DNA of 64,000 bases from Butyrivibrio sp. FCS014 (GTDB lineage: Bacteria; Bacillota; Clostridia; Lachnospirales; Lachnospiraceae), in contig NZ_JAHA01000019.1 of assembly GCF_000526935.1 (NCBI RefSeq), forward strand, positions 124,001-188,000, written 5' to 3'. The notes under the pieces were generated by a model. The model ran no database searches and was not told the origin of the DNA. It saw nothing but the letters and a program-made list of their open reading frames with translations. Positions 1-7,761 of the stretch are shown piece after piece. Position numbers and translations under genes: made by a program. How positions within the stretch are numbered: position 1 is the first letter of the stretch; each line of letters begins with the position of its first letter.

Positions 1-439
1 TGTGCTCAAGTATATTTAGGATGTTCTCTGCTTCGCTATAATGATCCACAGTAAACTTCAAGGAAAACTCTCTTCTTATCTGGTTTCCCTCCCTTGTAAT
101 ACTGGTAAATCCAACATAATAATCCTCAGAAGCTGCCAATGTACTGTTCAGGAAAACAAGCTCCTGCTTACCTGCACTGTAGCTTGGCATAATGCTGATA
201 ATATGTCCGTTCTGTGCATATTCCTCTACGGATTTCTGCATTCTCTGAATCTGCGCCACTTTCGCATCCAGAGTCGCCAGCTGAATTTCAAGTGAAGCCG
301 CATTTTCCTTGGATCTGTTTATCCTGTCGGTTACAGGCTGAAAGATAAACAGATAATACAGAGCCGCCAGAATGATCAGAACAAGAATTACCAGCAATGT
401 TTTTTCTCTGGATGACAGTTTTCTTGATAAAATGTTCAT
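1..439 (-). CDS. PilO-like type IV pilus assembly protein (partial, 3' end beyond window)
   Basis: Reading leftward from an ATG at 437-439, an open frame runs off the window edge. The 146 visible residues start with a short basic stretch (MNILSRKLSSREK), one membrane helix (about residues 14-33, LLVILVLIILAALYYLFIF) and then a coiled-coil-like segment followed by an alpha/beta domain. This is the build of PilO, a bitopic inner-membrane protein that pairs with PilN to link the cytoplasmic PilM to the pilus machine. The ATG overlaps the stop of the pilM-pilN gene by one base (TAATG), so translation is probably coupled. The PilO call rests on topology and position after pilM/pilN, not on a strong motif. 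Confidence 0.65.
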   Translation of the reverse strand, partial: MNILSRKLSSREKTLLVILVLIILAALYYLFIFQPVTDRINRSKENAASLEIQLATLDAKVAQIQRMQKSVEEYAQNGHIISIMPSYSAGKQELVFLNSTLAASEDYYVGFTSITREGNQIRREFSLKFTVDHYSEAENILNILEH

Positions 440-2079
440 TACTCGCCCCCCTGCTCATCAGCTTTAAGTGTTGTCAGATAAATATTGATCTCTGCATTTA
501 CTATGGTGCCTGCATTGGAAGTATCGACAATCTCTCCTTCCAGCTCCCCTGTTTCATCAAAGGATGGAGCCTCCTGAGTCGATGTCGTACTTACTTCCGA
601 CGTTTCCTTCTGAGCCATGGCCAGCGAACAACTCTCAACTATTTCCTGATCCGAAAGGGCTGCGGTAAGTTTGCTCATGGTGTTAAGGGAATCACCTGTC
701 ACTCCCACCACCAGTGTTGTACCCTGGAGGTTCATGGACTTGACTGATACTCCCTGACTTGCTATAAAATCAGCAAGTTTTGCTACATCCGTTCTGCTGA
801 CTCTTCCCCTCTCTTCCTCTGTCATGTCATCCCAGGTGTAATGGTAATACTCAACGGAGAGTTCCTCCGATTTTTTTATAAATGCAGTATCTGCATCCAC
901 CCTGGTCTGTAGTTCAGCTTCATATGCCCTTGCCCTGTTAAGCTCGGCATATTTGTCTACTATTCCTACCTTTACTGCAAGAACCAGTAATGCTATGGCA
1001 GCTACTATACCAAGAGCAATCAGTTTCCAGTCAGTCTTCTTAACATCGGCATAGGCCTCGCTTTCAAGAATACCCACATCCTGTAATACGCTCTTGAGAA
1101 CTGTCGCTGAAGCAAAACTTACGCTCAGTTCAGGTCTGTCCGCTTCTTGCGGGAACATGTCATTCATGGTATAGACCGACTTGTCTATTCTCTCTTTTAG
1201 AAGTGCTACAAGGGGCTCCGTCAAAGCACCGGGGCCACAGATAACCACATCCCTGAGCTTCGCTGTCATATCGGACATATCATAGTAGTTAAGACCTTTT
1301 ATTACTTCCAGTGATATATCTTTATACGAATTAACTGCGCTTCTGGAATCCTGACAATTTTGGAAGTTATTTCTTAAATATGTTTCGGCAATATTCACGT
1401 CAACATTTAGTTCATCCGCAACAGACTGAATTATTTTATTTTCACCTATATCTATGATGTGGCTGAGCCTGTATGCCTCGTCCCTGAACATGCGCATGGT
1501 AATGCGATTACTTCCTATATCCAGGAAGCACATATCCTTTTTGGCCTCTTCCTGATCTTCAACATCAGCCAAGAGCGCCTCATATACAAGTGTCTCAGGT
1601 ACAGCTCTCACAAGCTTAAGTCCTGCGAGCCTCAAGATTTCACCAATCTTTCTGATATATTCAACAGGAACCGCATAGGCAAAGATGCTCACATTTCCTG
1701 AAGCCTTTTCGTCTTCGGGACCTCTTTTTATGAAATCAAAGATGAAATCCTTCGCATCTCCAAGAATGTAATCATTGAACTCGTAGGGTATGTTGAGTTG
1801 AAGCTGCTCATCGGACATGTTGGGCATCTCAAAGCTTCTGATAAGGAGGTCAGTATCAGGAATGATAAAGTTAGCCTTCTTGGCCGATATTTTGTTTTCC
1901 TTCATCTTCTCCTTGAGAAACTCAGCAAAGAGATTCTCCGAAAGGATCTTGTAGTCATCCACAATGTTGTTTGGAACGTCAGTCCAGACAGTCTTCTGGA
2001 TTTTGCCTCCTTTCATGATCGAGAGTGAAAGCTTTCCGTGCCTTACGTCGATACCGAGAATTCCATCATTTTTTGCCAT
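439..2079 (-). CDS. pilM: PilM-PilN fusion-like type IV pilus assembly protein
   Basis: The protein has 546 residues. Residues 1-330 look like PilM, an actin-like ATPase: an N-terminal GIDVRHGKLSL phosphate-binding strand, a CFLDIGSN second strand and a GPGAL segment. A membrane helix follows at about 352-373 (LIALGIVAAIALLVLAVKVGIV). After it come a coiled coil and a small domain (about 440-490, VKSMNLQGTTLVVGVTG) of the kind found in PilN. PilM and PilN are usually separate genes; here one frame spans both, and the next gene is PilO-like. A ribosome site AAAGGGG lies 7 bases before the ATG. The product would sit at the inner face of the membrane and couple the motor ATPases to the platform. 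The PilM part is clear; the PilN assignment is by position and topology. Confidence 0.75.
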   Translation of the reverse strand: MAKNDGILGIDVRHGKLSLSIMKGGKIQKTVWTDVPNNIVDDYKILSENLFAEFLKEKMKENKISAKKANFIIPDTDLLIRSFEMPNMSDEQLQLNIPYEFNDYILGDAKDFIFDFIKRGPEDEKASGNVSIFAYAVPVEYIRKIGEILRLAGLKLVRAVPETLVYEALLADVEDQEEAKKDMCFLDIGSNRITMRMFRDEAYRLSHIIDIGENKIIQSVADELNVDVNIAETYLRNNFQNCQDSRSAVNSYKDISLEVIKGLNYYDMSDMTAKLRDVVICGPGALTEPLVALLKERIDKSVYTMNDMFPQEADRPELSVSFASATVLKSVLQDVGILESEAYADVKKTDWKLIALGIVAAIALLVLAVKVGIVDKYAELNRARAYEAELQTRVDADTAFIKKSEELSVEYYHYTWDDMTEEERGRVSRTDVAKLADFIASQGVSVKSMNLQGTTLVVGVTGDSLNTMSKLTAALSDQEIVESCSLAMAQKETSEVSTTSTQEAPSFDETGELEGEIVDTSNAGTIVNAEINIYLTTLKADEQGGE

Positions 2080-2111
2080 TTGTGTACCCCTTTTATATAC
2101 TTATGTTTTCA

Positions 2112-2912
2112 TTACATAAAAAAGCCAAGATACCAGTTTGTGAGCATATCCCCAAATATCATAAGAAGATACCCGCTAAGTGCTATTGAAGGCCCGAAAG
2201 GGAATTCCTTCGAAGCAGTTTTAATAAATATCTTCCTTGCTCCAGCAAACAAAAGTCCTATTATACAGGACAAAAGAACCAGCTCATAACTGCCTGCATA
2301 TCCAAGATAAAGTCCCAGCAGGGAAAAGAGCTTTATATCTCCACCACCCATGCTGTCTCTTCCAAGGACCTTGTCCATCACTACGCTTATAAGAAGCATC
2401 ACCGCGCCGATGATAACACCTGCCAGCAGATGGTGAAGAACCCATTTTATATCGTGTATTCCAAGCAAAAACTCCGCTGCTGTAAATATTATCCAGGAGA
2501 CAGCTCCCGTTATAAGTGTTCCGTCCGGGATCTCAAAGGTCTCCAGGTCTGTGAGGGCTATCACGAAAAGACATCCCGTCAAAAACCAGTATTTGAAAAA
2601 AGAAATTGCAGCTCCGAGGTTTAAGTCAAATATCCCTATGTACAGTCCAAGGCTAAGGGTCATAAAGAAAAGTTCCGTTATGGGGTATCTTACAGATACC
2701 TTCGCTCCGCAGTATTTGCACCTGCCCTTGTGGATCAGGTAACTAAAAACCGGAATAAGGTCCGTGGCAGCCAACTCATGGGAACAGCTCATACAGTGGC
2801 TTCTCCCCTTTACAAAATCTTCTCCTCTTGCAATGCGCATCGCTGTGCAGTTAAGGAATGATCCAAAGACCAGTCCGAAAACAGCCGTTAATACGCCGTA
2901 ATAGATCAGCAA
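2112..2912 (-). CDS. pilD: Type IV prepilin peptidase / N-methyltransferase (A24 family)
   Basis: A membrane aspartyl protease of 266 residues that cleaves prepilins after the Gly of the leader and methylates the new N-terminus. It shows the N-terminal cytoplasmic domain with two CxxC pairs (CMSC and CKYC, about residues 40-70) that bind zinc, then several membrane helices. The two catalytic aspartates are visible in ALTDLETFEIPD (about 140-150) and in MGGGDIKL (about 188-195). Full length for the family. The start is TTG, preceded by GGGGG about 10 bases upstream. It lies between pilC and pilM, and its substrate is probably the pilin encoded at 7208-7561. Confidence 0.93.
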   Translation of the reverse strand: MLIYYGVLTAVFGLVFGSFLNCTAMRIARGEDFVKGRSHCMSCSHELAATDLIPVFSYLIHKGRCKYCGAKVSVRYPITELFFMTLSLGLYIGIFDLNLGAAISFFKYWFLTGCLFVIALTDLETFEIPDGTLITGAVSWIIFTAAEFLLGIHDIKWVLHHLLAGVIIGAVMLLISVVMDKVLGRDSMGGGDIKLFSLLGLYLGYAGSYELVLLSCIIGLLFAGARKIFIKTASKEFPFGPSIALSGYLLMIFGDMLTNWYLGFFM

Positions 2913-2961
2913 TTGTATTTATCCCCCACTCTCTAGTAGTAATTATCTGTAAGCCCGGGTA

Positions 2962-4182
2962 TCACATACTTCCGTACATTGTGAACATAGCCATGTAAAT
3001 TGCGATAACAATAAATCCGGCGATACCTGCGATAAAGATAAGAAGCGTAGGCTCGAGCTTTGATATGGCGCTTTGAACCGCCGTTTCAAGCTCATTGTCA
3101 TAATATTCTGCGGTAACATCCAGCGTGTGCTTCATCTCACCGGTCTCTTCACCCACACCCACCATATCGGTAAGAATGTCAGGCATGATCTCGGTCTCTC
3201 TCATGGAATCCACAACAGTGCGGCCTTCCTCAATCCTAAGTACCATTCCTTCCACTTTTTCTTTGAAAAGGTCATTGGTCATTACCTGGCTTGTAATGTG
3301 TATTGCTTTTGTTATAGGAAGTCCCGCTCCTATCATGGTAGCCATGGTATTGGCAAAAAGACTTGCTGCGTTGAGCTCTGCTATATTTCCAAGGACCGGA
3401 AGTTTAAGCTGAAGTCTTGCCAGATTCATCTTGCCGCTTGGAGTCCTCTTATAGAGGATAAAAGCTACAATGATAGCTGCAATGATTATTATCATGTAAA
3501 GAAAATACTTACTAAAGAAATTGGAAGTTCCGATAAGAATCCTGGTCATAAGAGGAAGCTCGGTCCCAAGATCTTTAAAGATTGCCGTAAATGTGGGAAC
3601 AACCTTCACCATAAGCACCATTACAACTACTACCGCTACAGCAAGAACGAACAGAGGATAGCCCATGGCAGCTCTTACCTTGGCTCCCATCTTGGTCTGC
3701 TTGTCAAAGTGCCTTGCCATGGAATCAAAAGCTCCGGCAAGATCACCTGCAGCCTCTCCCGCTCTTATGGTCTCTATGAAAGTAACCGGGAAAAGATTCC
3801 CTCCGTGATCCTCAAAGGATGAAGAAACCGAACGGCCCGCCTCAACATCATCTCCTACCATCTGAAGGATCTTCTTAAGCTTTTTGTCGGAGATCTTGTT
3901 TGTTATCAGCCTGATGGCTCTTGAAATAGGAATACCTGCCGAAAGGATGGTTGACAACTGGTTGCACATAAGTGTGAATTCCTTGTTGTTGAGCTTGGAG
4001 CTTCCTATCTCAACATTAAGGAAATCAGGAAGTCCAAGGGCTCCCTTTAATTCTTTGATATCAAGGACCATATCATATTGCTGTCTCACCTTGGATGTGG
4101 CATCAACCTGATTAACGGCCTCTATCAAACCGGTAACTTTTTCGCCTGTGGCTGAAAGTGCTGTGTACTTATAGCTGTTCAC
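2962..4182 (-). CDS. pilC: Type IV pilus inner-membrane platform protein PilC/GspF
   Basis: A 406-residue integral membrane protein of the type II secretion F domain family. It has two homologous cytoplasmic domains (about residues 65-190 and 270-390), each with the F-domain pattern (FTLMCNQLSTILSAGIPISRA and SLFANTMATMIGAGLPITKA; GEAAGDLA and GEETGEM). Membrane helices lie at about 170-195, 220-245 and near the C-terminus. PilC is the platform on which the PilB and PilT motors act. Translation starts at GTG with GGGGG 8 bases upstream. It lies 15 bases after pilT and before pilD in the same operon. Confidence 0.93.
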   Translation of the reverse strand: MNSYKYTALSATGEKVTGLIEAVNQVDATSKVRQQYDMVLDIKELKGALGLPDFLNVEIGSSKLNNKEFTLMCNQLSTILSAGIPISRAIRLITNKISDKKLKKILQMVGDDVEAGRSVSSSFEDHGGNLFPVTFIETIRAGEAAGDLAGAFDSMARHFDKQTKMGAKVRAAMGYPLFVLAVAVVVVMVLMVKVVPTFTAIFKDLGTELPLMTRILIGTSNFFSKYFLYMIIIIAAIIVAFILYKRTPSGKMNLARLQLKLPVLGNIAELNAASLFANTMATMIGAGLPITKAIHITSQVMTNDLFKEKVEGMVLRIEEGRTVVDSMRETEIMPDILTDMVGVGEETGEMKHTLDVTAEYYDNELETAVQSAISKLEPTLLIFIAGIAGFIVIAIYMAMFTMYGSM

Positions 4183-4197
4183 CTACGTTACCCCCGT

Positions 4198-5250
4198 TTA
4201 GTTCATGTTTCTGGTTACATAGTCCTTATTCACACAATAATGAAGAGCATTTTCTCTTGTTATCAGGCCCTTTCTAACCAGCATGACAATAGCCTGATCC
4301 ATGGTTTGTCCGCCAATCTCTGCACTGGTGGCAACCGCATTGGCAATCTGAGGTGTATTGCCTGTACGGATAAGATTTCTTATGGCATCCGTAACGATCA
4401 TATATTCCGCAGCCAGGGCTCGTCCTCCGCCCTTTTTCTGTATAAGCTGCTGGGTAAGTACTGCCTGAAGAACCATTGAAAGCTGAAGTCTTATCTGCTG
4501 CTGGGCTGCCTCAGGAAAAACCTGTACCATACGGTCTATGGAATCCGATGCAGATCCCGTATGCAGTGTTCCGAATACCAGATGACCGGTCTCAGCAGCT
4601 GTAATGGCTGTTTCTATGGTATCCCTGTCACGCATCTCACCGATAAGTATTACGTTGGGGTCCTCACGAAGAGAGGCCCTAAGCCCCATGGCAAAGCTCT
4701 GGGTATCCTTACCTACTTCTCGCTGGTTAATAGCGCATAAGTCAGGCGTGTACATATACTCAATAGGATCTTCCAGTGTAACGATGTGTCGCTTATAGTT
4801 GTGGTTGATATTGTCCAATATTGCAGCAAGAGTTGTGGATTTACCGGATCCTGTTTCTCCGGTTACCAGAACGATCCCCTTGTGGAGCTTAGGAAGATCC
4901 ATTACTGCGGGAGGAAGTCCAAGAGTATCAAGTTCAGGGATGCGCTCCGAAAGAATACGAAGAGCAAGGCTTGGAACTCCCTGCTGTTTAAACAGATGAA
5001 TACGGCAACGATTCCCCGCAAAACTATCTGCTGCGTCCAGCTCTCCTGTTGTCATCAGTTCATTGAAGTATTTTTCGGTCTTAGCAAGCTTTTTAGCAAG
5101 AGAAATACAGTCTTCCTCTGTTACAGGAGTATCCTCCATATTTTCGAGATCTCCACTCTTTCTGTATTTTGGCGGAAGTCCACAAACAATATGGATATCC
5201 GATGCCCCTTCTTCTTTGGCTCTTTTTACCAGCTGTTCAATATCGGTCAT
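4198..5250 (-). CDS. pilT: Type IV pilus retraction ATPase PilT
   Basis: Hexameric ATPase that powers pilus retraction (twitching). The sequence shows the Walker A loop GETGSGKST (about residue 130), the Asp box and Walker B region (ILIGEMRDRDT), the His box GHLVFGTLHT, and near the C-terminus AIRNLIRTGNTPQI, close to the AIRNLIRE motif that marks PilT and is needed for retraction. An upstream GTG at 5262 would add four residues, but the ATG at 5250 has AGGTGG 8 bases before it and is preferred, giving about 350 residues. It follows pilB, so both extension and retraction motors are present. Confidence 0.93.
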   Translation of the reverse strand: MTDIEQLVKRAKEEGASDIHIVCGLPPKYRKSGDLENMEDTPVTEEDCISLAKKLAKTEKYFNELMTTGELDAADSFAGNRCRIHLFKQQGVPSLALRILSERIPELDTLGLPPAVMDLPKLHKGIVLVTGETGSGKSTTLAAILDNINHNYKRHIVTLEDPIEYMYTPDLCAINQREVGKDTQSFAMGLRASLREDPNVILIGEMRDRDTIETAITAAETGHLVFGTLHTGSASDSIDRMVQVFPEAAQQQIRLQLSMVLQAVLTQQLIQKKGGGRALAAEYMIVTDAIRNLIRTGNTPQIANAVATSAEIGGQTMDQAIVMLVRKGLITRENALHYCVNKDYVTRNMN

Positions 5251-5270
5251 GATTTCGCCCACCTTTATCT

Positions 5271-6989
5271 TTAATCGTTTTCGTTGGTTATCCTCATAAC
5301 TTCATAAGCTGTTGTAATTCCCTCAAGTACAAGTCTTGCACCTGCATCCTTAAGAGAAACAAAGTTATTCTCGGGCTTCAAAAGTTCCGCTTCAATAGCT
5401 TTTCTGCCTGCATTTCTGTAGATAAGCTCCCTTACCTCGGGAGTTATAAGCATGATCTCGAATACCGCGATTCGTCCGGAATAACCGGTGTTGTAGCAGT
5501 GCTGGCATCCCCTGCCGTATCTGAACTTAAGGCCCGGCTGCATTTTTAAGTTGAGTCTTTCAACTTCGTCCCTTTGGGGTTCATACTCCTCGCCGCAATA
5601 AGGGCAGATACGTCTTATAAGTCTCTGGGAAATTACACCTCGCAGGGTTGCGGATACAAGGTAGGGTTCAACTCCGATATCAATAAGACGGTCTACTGCA
5701 CCTACAGCGTCATTGGTATGAATGGTACTGATAACGAAACGTCCTGTAAGGGCAGCCCTCATACAAATCTCAGCAGTCTCACCATCACGGATCTCACCTA
5801 CCGACACGATATCCGGGTCCTGACGAAGGATAGCACGGAGACCGTTAGCAAAAGTCATGTTGGTCTTGGGATTGATCTGTACCTGATTAAGGCCGTCCAG
5901 GTTATACTCGATAGGATCCTCCAAGGTAACAAGGTTTACGTCCCTGGTATTAAGTTCGTTGAGCATTGCGTACATGGTAGTGGTTTTACCGGAACCGGTA
6001 GGACCAACCAGGAGCATAACGCCGTTCTTGTAATGGATAAGCTTCTCATACTTCTCCATATCGTCCGGCCTAAGTCCCAGCATTTCTTTATCAATGTTAG
6101 TGTTGGATTTGTCCAGAAGACGACATACTATCTTCTCTCCCCAGGCAATAGGAAGAGTGGACACACGCATGTCGATACTTTTATTTAAGACGCTTGCAGC
6201 AAATCGCCCATCCTGAGGAACTCTCTTTTCAGCAACATCCATTCCGGACATTGTCTTTACTCTGGCGATTACTGAAGCAGTGATGTTCTTTGGTACCGTA
6301 AGGATATCCCTCATGATACCGTCAATTCGCATACGAACATCCATGTCGTTCTCTCTGGGCTCGAAATGGATATCCGATGCACGCTCCTGAACGGCGCGCT
6401 CTATGATAGAATTCACCAGACGGATTGTAGGAGCGCTCTCGGCGTCTCCCGTTATCACGTTTGATGAGATGATAAAGTCAAAGTTAGAAAGCGAAGCTTC
6501 GGATGGATTTTCTTCATCTCCCTGTTCCTTCGCGTAATCAGCGATAGCTTTGTTGGCAGTCTCATTGCCATACAGCGAGTTGATGGCATGTTCAACCGCA
6601 GCCTTGGTAGCAATAAGGGGAACAACCTTTAAACTGGTTGCCTTCCTTACTTCGTCCATGGCGAAATAGTTTAAGGGATCTTCCATTGCAACAAACAGGG
6701 TATCCCCCTGCTTCTGCAGCGGAACCAGATGGTTCTGTCTGGCGGTGTTCCTTCTGACAATACGCGTCATCTCCCCGGAGATATTCCTCTTGTTGAGATC
6801 CACGTAGTCAACTTCAAGCTGAGTAGCCAGAGCCTGGGCTATATTCTCCGGTGTAACAATCTTGTTGCTGATAAGGACTTCCCCAAGCTTCTCGTGGGTG
6901 AGCTTTTGCATGTCCAATGCAAAGTCAAGTTCGTTGTCAGTGATAAGCCCCCTCTCGATCAAAAGCTCGCCAATTCTCCTCTTAGCCAT
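5271..6989 (-). CDS. pilB: Type IV pilus extension ATPase PilB/GspE
   Basis: Assembly motor ATPase of the type II/IV secretion superfamily. The N-terminus has the GspE/MshEN domain (MAKRRIGELLIERGLIT...), a fold that binds c-di-GMP in some homologues. The C-terminal half has Walker A GPTGSGKTT, the Asp box, Walker B (DIVSVGEIRDGET), His box (FVISTIHTND) and a tetracysteine zinc site (CPYCGEEY ... CQHCYNTG). The frame is open to 7061, but the ATG at 6989 has AAGGGGG 5 bases upstream and starts exactly at the conserved domain, giving about 572 residues. A perfect hairpin at 7141-7170 separates it from the pilin gene. Confidence 0.94.
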   Translation of the reverse strand: MAKRRIGELLIERGLITDNELDFALDMQKLTHEKLGEVLISNKIVTPENIAQALATQLEVDYVDLNKRNISGEMTRIVRRNTARQNHLVPLQKQGDTLFVAMEDPLNYFAMDEVRKATSLKVVPLIATKAAVEHAINSLYGNETANKAIADYAKEQGDEENPSEASLSNFDFIISSNVITGDAESAPTIRLVNSIIERAVQERASDIHFEPRENDMDVRMRIDGIMRDILTVPKNITASVIARVKTMSGMDVAEKRVPQDGRFAASVLNKSIDMRVSTLPIAWGEKIVCRLLDKSNTNIDKEMLGLRPDDMEKYEKLIHYKNGVMLLVGPTGSGKTTTMYAMLNELNTRDVNLVTLEDPIEYNLDGLNQVQINPKTNMTFANGLRAILRQDPDIVSVGEIRDGETAEICMRAALTGRFVISTIHTNDAVGAVDRLIDIGVEPYLVSATLRGVISQRLIRRICPYCGEEYEPQRDEVERLNLKMQPGLKFRYGRGCQHCYNTGYSGRIAVFEIMLITPEVRELIYRNAGRKAIEAELLKPENNFVSLKDAGARLVLEGITTAYEVMRITNEND

Positions 6990-7140
6990 CTTATCCCCCT
7001 TCGCTGATTCGATTAATCTGAGTTTTAGGTCGTTGTTTAACTGACAGTTCCTTATATACAAAATATCCTCAGCGCATCTGAACGGTTTCCGGCTTGAAAC
7101 CAGACAGTTTCGCTAAGGTCTAATCTCAATATGTTAATCG

Positions 7141-7170
7141 CCCCTCCTCGGCTCCTATGACGAGGAGGGG
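7141..7170 (-). terminator. Intercistronic hairpin between pilin and pilB
   Basis: A perfect 10-bp inverted repeat (CCCCTCCTCG ... CGAGGAGGGG) with a 10-base loop. It lies 38-67 bases past the pilin stop and upstream of pilB. No T-run follows on either strand, so it is more likely a partial terminator or an mRNA-stabilising hairpin that lets the pilin be made in excess over the machine proteins. That role is inferred. Confidence 0.6.
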
Positions 7171-7207
7171 CATAAAGCATACTGCGCAATCAATATACTA
7201 TTTTTTA

Positions 7208-7561
7208 TCAGTTAATGTCACCATCTATGGAGAAACTTACAGGTGAATTACCTGCTCCGCTAAGGGACACTTGGACTGTATGTGATGACGCAGTAACTGT
7301 AGCTGTAGCTCCCTGCAAATCAGCTGCGTTTACAGCTGATTGAACTCCTGAAGCGGTAGGTGTTGTTCCAGATCCTAAACAATCTGCTACATATTCTGCA
7401 TACGCTGATCTTGCATTAGCAGTTCCAGTTGCCAACTTAGCATTATTAAGCTGAGCAGTAAATACAGGTATAGCAACCGCTACCAAAACTGCGATAATAG
7501 CTACAACAATAAGTAATTCAGCAAGTGTGAAACCTTTTCTGTCTCTGATTTTTTTCATCAT
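7208..7561 (-). CDS. Type IV major pilin (prepilin)
   Basis: A 117-residue prepilin with a class III signal: a short basic leader MMKKIRDRKG cut before Phe (G|FTLAE), Glu at mature position 5, and the hydrophobic helix that packs the pilus core (LLIVVAIIAVLVAVAIPVF). The mature protein of about 107 residues is short, with one Cys and a Thr/Ala/Ser-rich globular part. The first ATG of the ATGATG pair has AGGGAG about 9 bases upstream. It heads the pilus cluster and is preceded by about 200 bases of leader with possible RNA structure (7600-7697). Probable substrate of the peptidase at 2112-2912. Confidence 0.93.
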   Translation of the reverse strand: MMKKIRDRKGFTLAELLIVVAIIAVLVAVAIPVFTAQLNNAKLATGTANARSAYAEYVADCLGSGTTPTASGVQSAVNAADLQGATATVTASSHTVQVSLSGAGNSPVSFSIDGDIN

Positions 7562-7599
7562 GTCTTCTTTCTCCCTTCATTATTTAGGTATTTTTGTGC

Positions 7600-7697
7600 A
7601 CTCCCCCTAATAATTTGGGAGTACCTAAGCAGCTTCGAAAGTCCAGCACCTTTCCAAGCATATCTCAAGTTAATTTTATATCTTACGCATAGGTACT
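7600..7697 (-). promoter_or_regulatory. Possible structured leader or promoter region of the pilin gene
   Basis: In the minus strand upstream of the pilin an 8-base arm AGTACCTA (7690-7697) is complementary to TAGGTACT (7620-7627). The second arm also overlaps the left arm of a competing hairpin (GTACTCCC with GGGAGTGC, about 7600-7625). Smaller stems (GCGTA/TATGC, GAAAG/CTTTC) lie inside. Mutually exclusive stems are typical of riboswitches and attenuators. However, TTGCAG-N17-TAAAAT also lies here and could be the promoter, in which case the left arm would not be transcribed. No known c-di-GMP aptamer consensus was recognised. Confidence 0.3.
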
Positions 7698-7761
7698 GCA
7701 AGGCTAAAATTCGTTATTTAGACATATTTTATATCAAATAATGTAATATTATCTGATTATT

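Noticed and set aside
3073..3822. A 249-codon plus-strand frame opposite pilC
   Set aside because: It lies wholly within pilC on the other strand, has no ribosome site and a composition rich in Cys, His and Ser typical of antisense frames.
7562..7761. c-di-GMP-I or -II riboswitch upstream of the pilin
   Set aside because: The conserved aptamer segments of either class could not be found; only alternative stems are seen.
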